Origin: Parus major
Taxonomy: Eukaryota > Chordata > Aves > Passeriformes > Paridae
Length of the DNA stretch: 64,000 bases
Direction: 5' to 3'
Assembly: GCF_001522545.3 (NCBI RefSeq)
Contig: NC_031773.1
Location: 37,909,466-37,973,465, forward strand
Positions within the stretch are counted from its first letter, which is position 1. Each line of letters starts with the position of its first letter. This document shows positions 1 through 13,500 of this stretch, piece by piece. Below the pieces are notes generated by a model that was not told the origin of the DNA, did not search any database, and saw only the letters and a list, made by a program, of their open reading frames with translations. The translations under genes and the position numbers were made by a program.

Positions 1-1422
1 GCCGAGAAAAATGTCTTCTGCTTTTACCTGCAATGTGGGCCCTTGAACACAACATATATATCCTAAATAACACAGTTATATTGTCAAAAAAAACCAAGAT
101 AAGACCCTTTGATTATCTCAGCGGTAATAGTTCTCAGAAGTTTACTTCATTCACTGTGTTGTCTCCGCAGAGAAAAATAAAGATACCTTGAGTAAATCCC
201 CCTTAAGAGAGAGAGATTTTCAACCAGCAGTAAGCTACAATAAGTAACTCTCAGTGAATAAAATAACTTTTTTATTTATTTAAGTAATTTAATTTAAATG
301 CTCATGCAGGTAAAACTACTTGGTTATGACCTTCCTGAAAAACTTTGTTGATCTCAGAGCAGGGGCTAAGTTAGAAGCAGAGTGGAACAAAGGCAATCTG
401 CTATCTGAAATTGGTGAAATGTTTGTAAACCATTCCCTGCCTCAGCAATCTCCATTTTAATGAGATAATGTATCTCTGCCGTCCCTTATTTCTTGGATGA
501 GGCCTGAAAGTGCCTATTTCATTCTATTAAGTACATCAAGAGAATGTACCATGCCTAGCACAGACAGACAGCTGTGTTGTAATGTCTGCACAGTGCATGT
601 TTGCTAGGTCCAGTGGATTTCATCTGAATTTTAGTTCAGGATACCAGGACGTAGTTTACTTAATTCTTTCTTCTAAGAATAATGTACTAGAAGGTGAGGA
701 AATATATATTGACCATACTAATACTGAAAAATATATCCAAAAGCTTCCCGTAATGACATTCTAGAGCTGGTTTTTGGTTTACCAAGGTGCATGATGCTGT
801 TGATAATCTCTCATTCTAATTTCCAAACCACTTTTTTATCTGAAGACTGGGGTAGTATTAATTTAGCGTTGAACTGTGTACTTTGGGCAAGATAGTAAAC
901 TTCCAAGAATATATATTAGTTTAAGCCAATTTTCTGACATCTTTAAAAAGAGTCAGGTCAGGAAGGGATATTTCAGGTGGTAATTCACCCCAGTTTTTTC
1001 AGGGATCATGTAGTTTGCAGGAACAAAAATTGTTCAGATAGAGTAGGCAATGATTTTAAAATATGCCTAGTATTAGATGACAGAGTTTAAGTGAGGTAAA
1101 TACTTAATCTCTTATTTTTTGTCAGCATATATTTGACTGAGTATTTTTATATCCAACTTTAAGGAGAGAATTTTAGCTTTGTTAGTTATCTTCTGAATGT
1201 TTTATTGTATGTTTGTTTTTTGTTTTCTAAAATTACTTCTTTAATGGAAGTGTTAGTCTTTTCTTGTTGGAATAGACCCTTTTCTTAAGTGAGAAGTATT
1301 GGAGTTGGACAACTTTAATTCCATTGCTGTTAAAACCTTAACATTTAATTGAAGACAGAAATATGATTGTATCCTTCAAATCTTAATCTTAAATACTTAA
1401 ATGCTCAAATTTTCTCTTTTAG
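1..1422 (+). other. ACSS3: ACSS3 intron, 3' part
   Basis: Non-coding AT-rich sequence that ends in a pyrimidine tract and the acceptor at 1421-1422. The P-loop exon expected before the 1423 exon was not found here, so it lies upstream of base 1. No repeat recognised. Confidence 0.7.
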
Positions 1423-1503
1423 GGTGTTGTGAGACCAACTGGTGGCTATGCAGTTATGCTAAACTGGACCATGTCAGCTGTATATGGCCTCAAACCTGGT
1501 GAG
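1423..1503 (+). CDS. ACSS3: ACSS3 exon ([15 protein letters not shown]...; phase 0-0)
   Basis: 81 bp, 27 codons, from [11 protein letters not shown] to YGLKPGE. It lies between a pyrimidine-rich acceptor ending in tttag and the donor gtaatt. It begins with the glycine that directly follows the ATP-binding P-loop in this family. The donor is weak and is copied in tandem just downstream (see findings). Confidence 0.95.
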
Positions 1504-4500
1504 GTAATTCTATTTAAATGTAGTAATTCTATTTAAATGTAATGTAAACATTTTTGAATGCCTCTTATAACTCTTAATTATATTTTTGTTCATATTCATT
1601 TTAGGTATGGTGGGCAGCTTCTGATTTAGGCTGGGTTGTTGGTCATTCCTACATTTGCTATGGACCTCTTCTTCATGGTAATACTACAGTTTTGTATGAG
1701 GTATGATCCAGTCTAAAACACCCCCCTTGGCAATGGCAGCATCTCCTCCAACTGATCATTCAGATGATCCTGTTTATGCCTGTCTATTCTTCATGCCATA
1801 GATATTTAAATTGTGTGTGTACCTTCAGTGTTTATACCCTCCCACCTACTACAGTAATTTTTAAGGAAAACTTAATTAAGTGTCCTTCAAGCTTGTCTAG
1901 ATTTGTGTGAAAGATGATGGTTAGTGGTGTAAAGAATGAAAACAGAGCTGGAAATGGCAGATGATGGAGTGTATCTGTGTTACTGATTAGACTACCTTTA
2001 TTTTGGAATTAGGAGAGGGTGTTGTGTTTTGCATGTCTTGTGATGAAAATACTTACTGAATTTTAGCTGGATGTAATTGAGAGCTGTATGGTTGAAACCA
2101 GAACTTCTAAGGAGAATTCTCTCTTCTTTCCTCTTTATCACTCAAAAAAAACTGAGCCCAAGACTCAGATGACATTTGGGGCTTAGTCCTTTACTTCAGG
2201 GGATGAAACCTGGTGATGTGGAGAGGAGACTAGTCCAGTTAGAGTGGACTGTGGCATTCTTTGCTTCTCAAAAAAAGCAATCATGCTGCCTTATATTGTT
2301 ATTTTTTCAGAATTTATTGTTGATTTTTCTGAGTAAGAAAGAGCACCCAGTAGCAGAAATGCACATTTGTAGACTCAAATATTGTATTAGATTGAGTACC
2401 AAATTACTATAGTCTAATTAATGTTTAAGTGCCTAATAGATGTTAATTAGATTCTTCATTCTAAGGGGATTAACTCAGCACCACCACAATAGTTAAGCAG
2501 AAGAGGAAAGCAGTGTAAGAAAATTGGCAAGTGCTTGCAGATATTAAAAAGACTTTGATAGTTTTATAGTGACTATTTTTGAACACTGATGATGTGCTAG
2601 ACCACATTAAAATTGTGGCATGAATTGTCAGAAGAGAATCACTGCAATAAAGAGGTTTTCATTTTAGCAGGTGTAGCATAAGCCAAAAAGGAATAGGAGC
2701 TGAAGTAAGGAGTCCTTCAGCATTTTCTATTGCATAGTTGTCTTACAGTGAAGTTTTATGTCTACGTGAATGCATGGGGATCAACGTGCTTATTGTCCTT
2801 GTAAAGGCACCTCTGAGTTTAAACTGTTGTAAAACAAAAGGAATAAAAATCCTACTTTTTTAACTGTGAACATAAAGAAAAATTAGAGTTAATAGAAGGT
2901 TAAGCTACATATCTGCTTTGTGATTTTTTGCTCTTGGTAAGATCATTATTAAACAGAAATGGTACATTTCCCATTTTTCTTCTCCAGGATGCCACTAATC
3001 AAGGCTTCAGATGGGTTCATGACATAAGCATCATCTTTTTGAGGGTTAATAATGGGAGTAAAAGGAAGCTGTCTGTACACACAGGAATAAAAGTAATATT
3101 TACAAAGAGAATAGTGCATGATTTTTCCTCTGCTCAGAAGTCTGTGCTAATAGTAAATATTCGGTAATTTTTAGTCCAATTTCCTAAGTGGTTGCCTAAT
3201 TATTTATTTTGGGTTAGGGAGTATCAGTGTGCTGTTTAGCCATGGGGGAAGAACATCACATTCCTTTTGCTTGTGGGCAATCACTACTGAATGTAAACTG
3301 TGCTGACTTCATACCCTCACTACTTCAAGTGTTTTGTTTATTTTTAAATTACTTAGGTGACAATTTGTCATTTTAACAATTACTATGCAACCTGTGCTTT
3401 TAGTTTTCACTTGCTGTTATGCCATTGTCAGGAATGCGAAAATTATGATGAATTCTTTTGAATGCAAAATCAAGTGTATTTTTTGTTTTGGTTGGTTTGT
3501 TTTAAATAATCTGTCCTGGGTTGTTTTTCTCCACAACATGACAAAACTTCAGCAACAAATAAGCTAGAGCCCACTCTGGGTTGTTCTTGCTACTAGGGTT
3601 TCAAGCTCTAAGCAACAGGGTAGTATAAAGAGAAAGTCTAGTTAGTACTTGTGGTCCTTTATGTCAGGAAAAAAGCAGAGTTGTAGTTCCAGTGTTTGGG
3701 ACTTTTAACTGGGGCAAGGGTATGGAAGAGGATACCCATGCTTGTCAAGAACCAGGCACTAAGGACTTCATTTGAGTGGTCTAGGTCAGAGAAGGAGCCC
3801 CACACAGAGCTGTAGTAAGACATCTGTGTGCCTGGAGTGTCTCACAAGGATCCCTGGAGTCCTGTAGTTGCAGCAGATTTGCAGGGTACATAAGAGCAAC
3901 AACTTTGAAATTGCTGTTCTTTGGCACAGTTCTTGGAGACAGCCAAGAACTTTCTTGCTGTTTTTGTAAGCCAATATCATCAGCTTACAAAGCAAACACT
4001 GAAGTCTGGCAGGCATTGCTCTGCTGTCACCCATACTGATTGTTGAGTGAATTCAGTAGGACATGTCATCTCAAGTCTTTAGTGGAGCTTTGGCAGCAGG
4101 GTCACCATGAAAAGGATGAATGCCTCTGTGAGCATTTTCTTTTGAATCTTGATATGTCACAATTTTGTGTGTGCTTTGGCATCAGCAAGTTTTAGTGACA
4201 GTGAGTTCCATGACAACATTTTCTATACAGACAGAATTCCCTCATAATTTTGGATTTAGTGGTAATTGAAGAACCCATTGTTGTTAGGGGTCAGACAGAA
4301 AGTGAATTGATGCCCTCTTACTCCTGCATTGTTGGACATTTTATTATAGCTTTTCTTCCGTGTCTCATTCCTTAAATAATCTATCCTGGTGGCTTCTCAC
4401 TTTCTCCATACAAGAACTTCCCTATCCCCTTGATGGTGTCTGTGAATCTTTTTTGATAATCATGTATGAAATCATACACCATCAGCACATTTTGCCTCAG

Positions 4501-7500
4501 GATGTTCGCTCAGCTGTTCAATATCTCATAAATTGCATGCTAAATCTGAGTGCTTCCAGAAAAATGTTCCTGTCTGTTTGTCTGTCTCAGAGTCTCTTGG
4601 TAGGTCTTTTCTGTGGGAATCTTTCTAGCTGATACAAGAAGTGTCTGTTCTTACTTTTCTCTTCTAAATTAGGTGAGACAGATCACTCTATTTCTAACTG
4701 TCCTGTTCCCATTTACTATGCTGTCATTTCCTGTCAACCATAGGTATTATTGCTAGTAACTTTTAAAAATCAATTTTCATCTCCAGTATTGATGCAAATA
4801 CTGAATAGCAGCAGGTCTCGAACTGATCTCTGCAGAAATCCAGTGGAATTATCTCATGGAAGTAGCTCAGTCCCCAATTGACTCAGCAGTCTGTCAACAT
4901 ATTCTGAATTCAATTACCCTGTGGTTTACTGCTTATATTGCTAACTTTTAAAAATAAAAATTACAGATGGTAATAACCCTTCATGTGATATGGTAGTACT
5001 TATTAATTTTTTTGTATAATAAATGACTACTCTCTCTGGCAATTTTATTTGTAAGTTTTGGGTTCTGAAAATAATTTGCACTGTTTCAGATAACGGTTTG
5101 CTTATGTGTTACAATCTGATTATTAGGGAGACTAATTAAGGTGCAAACAAGACCATATGCCAAAGTCAATAGTATGGATTTTATTTATCAGTAAATGTGA
5201 AGTAGAGAGAGAGATAGAAAGAAATATAAGAAAGAAGAGGGGGAAAGAAAGAGAGACATACTTAAGGAAAAGTTGGTCACCCCTCCTGTGGATCCAGGAG
5301 GATCCTGTTGGTCCTCTTCTGTTCTTTTCTGTGGTGGGGGTTCCATGAAACATATAATTCAATGGGTATTAATATACATTCAATCATACATGCCCAAGCA
5401 CCTCTGCTATGAGGGAGTTTTACACTGTCTTATGCATCAGCATCTGAATTGGTTGCAAAACTTTATATCACTTGCAGTTCTCTGGTCAAAGGCCTGAGGA
5501 ATGCATCTGGGGACCTTTGGGGGTCTTTAATGGTTTATGATTCCTTCTAAGACATGAGAGCCGATCTCACATGATTGTCCCATGGTGGTGGATGTTCACT
5601 CCCTCTGTCTTATGTGGACCAGTTTTGCCATCACACTCCCAAAAAATCACTTCCTCCCTCTTGGATGCATTCTTCTTTCCCAGCTGTGTTTACTTCTGCT
5701 TAGATTGGAGGTGATTGGGCAGTAGTGCCATTTTTATCTCATCTCAAGTTCTCTGTCAGGTGACTTAACTCAGTCCAAATTCCCATCAGGAGGCATATTC
5801 AGAGGGATGGACTTTGGTGGTCACAGATGAGCTTCTCTGCACACTTTGCTACAGTGGGCAAAGTCCTTCAGTGATAATAAAAATGTTTGAGCCATTATCC
5901 ATTTCAGTCTCACACATTATGTCCATTTTTATTTCTACATTTGTTGAGCTCTGAACAGCTTCCAAGACACTTGGGAAGTTTTTCTGCAGAATCAGTAAGA
6001 ATATTTTTCACCTGTGCCAATTTTTTTATTTTTTTCCTAAATGAGTATCTTATTCTCTGGGTTATATTTCCTATCAACGGTTAGGTGAATTTTCTCCTCT
6101 TTCTACTGTTTGTGTTTTATTTGGTTTTCTCCTATATCTGAGACTGGTAACTCCAAACCTAAACTGCTTTAGCTTACTTGTGACATAAATATCCACCTGT
6201 CAGAGTCCTGTATTTTCACCCAAGCACTCCTGAGGTTTTAACAGTTTTTGTGGAAGATACTGTCAGGCTCAGGCTTGTTGGAAGTTGAGGCACAAGCGTG
6301 TCTGTGACATAGGTCAGGCAGAGATCAGGTGTGAAGTGGGATCTGGGAGGGATTGGGTGTGCTCAGGGCCAGACATAGCCCTTTTATGGGCTCTGGATAT
6401 TTACATTTGGTTAAAGGTAACAGCCCACTTTATAACTGGCAGACTAACCAATTTCAGCTTGCTCCACAGCTAGGTGTTTCTGTGTCCAAGATGATAGATA
6501 CTAGTTCAAGTACCTAATTACGTAATGAGAAGCTTGTGGCAATTTGGCATTTTTCAGAGACTGAGGCCATTTGTTTTAGTATTAATGATGTAGGCTTGAA
6601 CTCTTAACTAGGTGCATACAGATCTGCACATTACAGGGAGAGAACATCAACTTGAACACAGGTTCATGAGCAAATTCTGATGAACACATGAAAGTTGTGA
6701 TGAAGAAGCCTGCTAGGGTGATGCTTCAAAACAGTCTGGTGAAAGATTTTTCTTTGGGTACTGTTATCCAGCAGGAAAAAGGATGTAACTCACTTTTTCA
6801 ACAAGCATAATTTTGCATTTATTTTTGGTTATTAAGGATAGGCTAATTGCAAAAAGAATTTTTTAGTTTTAGTGTTGATTATACTACACTCTGCTACTTG
6901 GGCTGGGAACTGTTATTTTTAATTTATTTTCTCTCTTCTTTTTTTTTTTTGTTTCTCACAGCTTGCTTAATACTTTTTTAAAAATAGCTTTTCAATTGTG
7001 CACTCTGTTTTGTCTAATTTTAAAATCTTTTATGGTGCACCTCTTTTTGAGAACACTTCTCACTTTAAGCAGCATCTCACCATGAGGCTGCAAAATCCCT
7101 GGTACATATCCAGCCTTGGCTGTCCTATGTCCTTTGAATCTGATTAATGGTTCACCAGTGCTGTTGCCAGTGTTCAGGCCCAGCTGGATGCAATAGGAAA
7201 AGTATGTGTCTCTTGACGTGTGTGCTCTGTCAAAGTTCATCTTTTAAGTATGGCCTTTCTAGTGAAAAGGTTATAGTGATACCTGTAGAGCTAAAACTCA
7301 TTCTACATTAAAATCACCTTTTAATTTCAGAATATGTATGGAGCAGTTCATGCACTGTGGTAATTACACATACAGTAAGACTGTGACTATATGATTCTGT
7401 GCTGACTGCTTTTCATGTTTTCACCACAGAAAAGTATTCTTGATTATTTTTTATTAGGATTACTTACCATTGAACAATTTGTCATAAATTATTACTTCTG

Positions 7501-10500
7501 TTTACAGTTCTCTTGACTATGCTCTTTAACTCAAGAAAAACCCAACCCCAAATATATGGGTTGGGCACAGTCCAACCCAAAGCAGGCCACAGTCTGGTAA
7601 CACACTAGAATAGAATAGGGGACCCTTTAGGATCTTTCCAGGTTTCATGTGGGGTAGCATGAAGGTTCCAAAAAGCCAATTGTGAGCAGCTAAGTGGGAT
7701 TATTATTATTCCAGATTTGAGAAAAATTTCTAGGTAAGAAAAAGCTATCTGTTCATGGGAATATAGTCACAGTGCCGCTGTGTCCAGAGACTCCTTGTTC
7801 AGAAGGATTGTGGGTGTTTTCTGAACTCCATCTCAGGGTAGATATAGACATGACTCTCTCTGCTGCCAGTGCATTAACATATCTTTGTATCTGTCTTTTC
7901 ATTTGCATGTCCATTTATCCTAATTTTCTAAGTAGTAACTAATATGTGCTGTGTTCATGTAAGGGATGGCTCCCAAGCTCATGAATTTATTTCTACAAGT
8001 GAATATACTGAGAGTATTATTATTTTTAACAAAGCCTCCTTTGAAGTCTTACTTGAAATTACTTCTGTTGCTGTGCTACCTCTACTATGTGTTCAAGCCT
8101 TGAACTGTCAAGGAATTATGAGGTATTTTTATCCTGTGACATTTTAAATTACTCTCTCCATAGGGGAAGCCTGTGGGAACGCCAGATGCTGGTGCCTATT
8201 TCCGTGTGCTAGCAGAGCATGAAGTAGCTGCCTTCTTTACTTCACCAACTGCAATTAGAGCAATCCGTCAGCAGGACCCTGAGGCAGCCTTGGGAAAGCA
8301 GTACTTGCTGAAAAGGTGAAGTAAGGATACACTGGAAGCAGTTTTTTCCAGAAACAGGCTGCATGAACTAAGAATAACAGAGTATCTGGGGTTTTGCCCA
8401 CCTCTGTAGAGTGCCATTTTAATCTATTCTTGAAAATTTAGATGTACACATACTTGCTTGTAAATTTCTACTGATAGTTTTGAGGAGATGAAAGCTGTCA
8501 AAAAGTCTATGACTCTTAATGTTAAGGGCTTTTATTGAGTTAGGATTCCTCTCCCATCTTTTACTTTACTCCCCTGTGCTTATACTCCGTTATACAGCCT
8601 TGGATTATGTCACCCCATACTGTTTCTCTTCACGACCTCTCATTTTGTCAAGGATCTTCAGTGTTTGTTTAATTAGAAGCTAGTCAGTGTTTTGGTTGCT
8701 CTCCAAAAACTTTGTTATTGTTTTTGATTATGTGTCCAAAGAGCTATTTGCTGTCTTGTACTGCTTTTAAGGTGTTTAGCACTATACTATCAGCATGCTT
8801 CAAAGTCTTGACTGAGCTCATTCTAATAAATCCCCTGTGAGGTGAGAAAGTAGTATTATCTGTATTTTGCAGATGGGAGGCTGAGGCACAGAGAGATTAA
8901 GGTCAAAGTCTTCTGTTAGTTTTGAATATCTAGTCTGAGCCACTGAAATGCCACTGTTTTGAAGATCATGGTATTATATGGTTAAAACGTGGTATTATCA
9001 TTATATTTATGAAATGCTTCTCACAGTAACTTAGATGTGTGAGTGTTTAATACTTCCGCAGACCAAGTTTCTGTATCTTATGGTAAACATTCTAAAAATG
9101 AAAAATACATGGGTTTGGACCACATCTAATCTTGAAGCTGAATGATTTGCCCAGCATCAAACAGGGACTATGTCCAATTGTAGGCAGTATTCAGTCACAA
9201 GAACGTCTATTATCACCCTTGTTCAAAGAGAAGGGGAAGATGCAAAGCCATGTAGCTTCATTAGACCTCCACATTCTTAATTGCTCAGGAAAGTTTATTA
9301 TTAGTAAGCTGGATTTATTCCTGAGGTATTCATTACAAGCTTATCATTACTTTCTTCCATCTGTTTTGACTGCTATCATCAATCCTTACTCCTTCTTGAA
9401 GTAAGAAACAAGCTCATTTGGGACGTTTATTGACAAGAAAGTGATTCAGATGCTAGGAAATTTAATTGCTGTTCCTTGGCATTTCTTAGGCAATTACTTT
9501 GTCTTCAGAGTATTCATTTAATGGGCAATCTGCTAACCTGCTTTATAAGTTGTCACATTCTCTGGCCAAATGAGAATTCTAGATAAGAGTCTACTTGCAC
9601 TATCAGTTGCCACAAATATAAAGAGGTATTTCATCATTCCTATTCAGTCATATCAAATGAGCTTCTCCACTTGTCTGCAGCTTCAGTTGTGTCATTCAGC
9701 TTTGGATCATGTCATTCACTGGGATGTGATGTCTCCTTACTGAACCCTCTAATGCAGCATTTAATATCTAGTAGGTGCAGTTGTTAAGAAAGTCTATCAG
9801 GTGATTAAAATTTCCATTCTAGGAAAATACTTGGATTTGGATGTTACTTGGATAGACTTTTCTATTCAAGGTCAAGTGAATGCTGTCTGGTTCAGTTTGA
9901 AAGCAGTCTAACTTTTAGTTCATTTGCTTGATCTATGATGCTTTCTTCTTTGTTACATGGTGAAGAACCTTTGAAATGTCTTTCTGCTACGTGCACTAAG
10001 ATGGATCCTTACTTTAGAGACTGCATTCAGGGATGCGGTCCTGAAAGAGGCTTCCACCATAGCACATTTTGTTTCTGAAATATTCTGTTAAATAAATGGT
10101 AAAGGTCAACTTTCAAAAAAAATCATGTTAAAAATGACAGTTACTGATAAAGAGGTGGTAGGCAATCCCAGCTTCCATACATAAGGGAGTATTTGATTTA
10201 CATGAGTAAATTGAATTATAAACAAACTTGTGTTATTTTGAAATGACGTAAGGTAAATACATTTTTGTTAAGAATTGATGTTTTTGGCATCACTGGCCTC
10301 TGTACAAAATTATATATGAGGTTTCCAAAGGTTCTAGTATGTATGCTCTAAATTCCTTGCATCTATTGGAGCCAAATCTTGAAATTTTTTTGCTTTTGAC
10401 ACAAAATTCCACCTATGTGTTAAACACACCTCATGCTTAACAGTAAAACAGATGTTTAGTTTTTAATACTGTAGGTCAAAAGCCCTGTTCAACCACATAT

Positions 10501-13500
10501 TTATAGAGATCTAAAGACAGTTTTTGATAACATCCAGTGATGCTGAGCATTGCTGCCTTTTGTATTCGAAAAACAAGTAACATCCAAATTCCATGAGCTT
10601 TGTCTAACTAAGCATATTCTGTTCAGGTCTTTGAATCCATTCTCCTCTTCAGAAAGTAGCTCCATAATACCAAGACATTGACTCTTCCCATATTTCGAAT
10701 CACACTTCATCCTATAATTGGCATAATGGTTGTGAGCTGGATTGTTCTAATTTCCAAACAATTGACAAGTGATGGTTTTGCATGGGATGGGGTAACAACT
10801 CAGCAGTTTAGATTAATGTACAAGTAATAATTTTCCATTTGTGTCCTGTAGTCTACTTTGCTTCCTTGACTTTTCGTCAGTTGAGAATGTTCTGCAATTT
10901 TATATCAAGAGCATTTAGAGATTCTAGGTTTTTCATCTGATACCAGATAATAATGTACTTTAGAAAGAAATATGACACTGCATAAAAACTGTGCAGAAAT
11001 AATGAATATAAAGTAGATAAGAAACTTCCATTACCTGTCTCATAATGCAGGAACAAGAGAATGTGAAATTAAAGTACCAAATTCAAAACTGTTAGAAGGA
11101 AATATTTTTCACAGAATTGACATTTGACACATGCTGCTAAGAGGATATGTGATTAAGACCTAGAACTTATTACAATCAAAGTATGTAATGCTTATAATGT
11201 AATAGTTCTGGCTGCTGCCTGCTGTTCTGTGCTGCTGTTGATCATACATGTCCCTTCCTGATGGAGAACTGAGTTGTGCTCATGAGGAGCCTTTGTGGAG
11301 CTGAGCTGCAGTTGTGTTTTGTGTCTCTCGGGACTCTGTCACCAAAACCTCCAATACTTGGATTCTCATATTCAAGGTAAAATCTGTTCAGGGAGGGAGA
11401 TGAAAAAACACATCAAGGAAGAAAAGTCAGAAGATGTGAAAATACATATTTTTAAAATTTTTGCCTGTTTAATAAATAGAAAAACAACTATGTATATGTA
11501 TGTGTATATGTATGTGTGTATGCAGTCTCCAGGTGCATTAAAAATTAGTAAGAATTCTTTATTTCCAGGTAAGAGGTAAAAATGAACCTTCATTGCTGTA
11601 TTTTTAGGAAAAATGTCTTATTTAATATCATGCAGATAGAATTTTTCTTTGCCAGAAACCATTTCCCCCTCCTTTCAAACTGGTGTGTGCATTCCAGAAT
11701 TTAAAAAATAAAAAATTCTTCCACAATCTTTAAACTGGAAAAGTGAAGCTCAGATGATAACCCATATGAACATTTAAGCTATTGGGAAATAGATTGGAGG
11801 TGTGGTTTCTTCTGTGCTTGGAGTGGCACCAAAATGTATGTGCTGTGTTGAACAATATTGCTTTGGGAACATTAGAAATGTTCATCTGTCCCCTGTATGT
11901 CAGGTGATGTTTGAGGTCCATTCTGCTGGTTTCCTTTATAGGGCATAAAAGCTTGATTGTGCTGAATTTCATTTTAGGAATGCAGATTTTCAGAACAGCT
12001 GAGGACATTTATTTAACAGAGAGGCTTTAAGACATTTCTTCTCAACTAACTGCATTGTAGGAAAAGATGATTGCAGTAACAGCTGACATGCTTTGAAGTT
12101 CTACATGGTCTTTTAAAAAAAATTGTTCACTGGGACATTTCATAGCCATTGCCATCGCTTGATTGGCTGTAGTGTTTGAGAAGAGAAAATAATTCCATAG
12201 TTCATAGGCTTGTGGCACTTTGTTCTGATACTCTTTTTTGTGGTTTTGTGCTGTAAGTTTGCCAAAGAGCTAATTTTTCTTCTTAAAACATAAAGTTGAT
12301 CTTGAGCCTGCAGATTGTTAAATCTGATTATTAAAGCTGGCAATTCAAAAGAGAGGATTTTTGCTTTTGGCTCAGGGGATAACAAGATAACTTTTCCCTA
12401 TGTCATATATGTTCTTGGTGTTTGTCTATTTTAATTTTTGGATTTCATTTCTATGGAAAGATGAAATTTGTAGTCTTTCTAAATTACATCCCTCTGAAGC
12501 ACCTACCATATCTATGAATTCTCTCCTTTTGTGGCCACAAGCCTGCTGGTTTTTACAAAATCAGTGCAGTTTGTGTCCACTTTTGAAGAACAAGGGGGAA
12601 GTCCTGTGTTCAGCAGTTGTCTTCATTTAAAATGCAGTTAAAGTGAAACAAAATGTCAATGACATGCATCTGGATGTGGGAGTCTGTACTGCCATGCCAA
12701 TGAAGATACCTACCTAATTAGTTACTGTGTACAGAGCATTTAATTATTTTTTACTTTGGCTGACATTTGCTTGCCTCTGGTCTCTCAAGGTCTTTGCATT
12801 CAGCAAATGAAGTTTCTTTTACATGATGTAGTATTAAGTTGATTAAATTAATATTGCAAATATTCTAGTTGTTACTTAGTAGGAAAGAGAGTACAAAAAT
12901 TTTGTCTTTTCCCTTGATCTAGGACAGTGGCCAGAGACATTTAATGTATTGATTATCTTGTTTTCCTTTCCACATCCAGATCAGGATACAGACTTTATTT
13001 TTATTTAAAGGTTCAGAACGATGTTTGTAGCTGGTGAGCACTGTGATGTGGACACGCTAGAATGGTCAAAAAGAATCTTCAAGGTACCTGTCCTGGACCA
13101 CTGGTGGCAAACTGGTGAGTTTAATAATATCCTGGTGGGTTAAAATATCCTTTGTAAAATACAGTGAGAAGACTATTTTCAGACTTGTTTCCTGAGTCTG
13201 AAGGTAAAATTGTTTTCTCTTTCCAGGAACATTTAAATAAATGTTTAAAAAAAAAAATTCAAGCAGGAAGAATGTTTTTTGGAAGTGGTTGAAACGTGAC
13301 TTCAGGGTATTTTTAGAATAACAAGACATTTGTAAAAGCTATATAAAAAAGAAGGTATTTTCTGGTATCTGTGTTTTTAAAAAAAAAGTTTGTATCAGTA
13401 TTTTTTGAGGTGTGTTTTTATGTTGTTTGCATGTGTGACTGTTGTGTAACAGAATGTTTGCTATTTAAGGCTTAAACCTAAGTTTTTTGCATATATACTT

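Larger units (their letters stand above)
1701..8163 (+). other. ACSS3: ACSS3 intron, 6.5 kb
   Basis: AT-rich non-coding sequence. A weak CR1/L3-like stretch lies near 4770-4930, and a stretch of more even base composition at about 5270-5860 may be an old interspersed repeat that I cannot name. A set of competing inverted repeats lies at 7541-7579. No open frame looks like a gene. Confidence 0.6.
8316..13010 (+). other. ACSS3: ACSS3 intron, 4.7 kb
   Basis: AT-rich non-coding sequence with a MIR relic at about 8765-8960 and a TATG-type simple repeat at about 11489-11522. Open frames (for example 9132-9404 and 11730-12008) have no recognised relatives. Confidence 0.65.

Noticed and set aside
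5230..5900. Possible LTR or other retroelement remnant
   Set aside because: Base composition and word use look somewhat repeat-like, but no defining terminal, primer site or coding motif could be identified.
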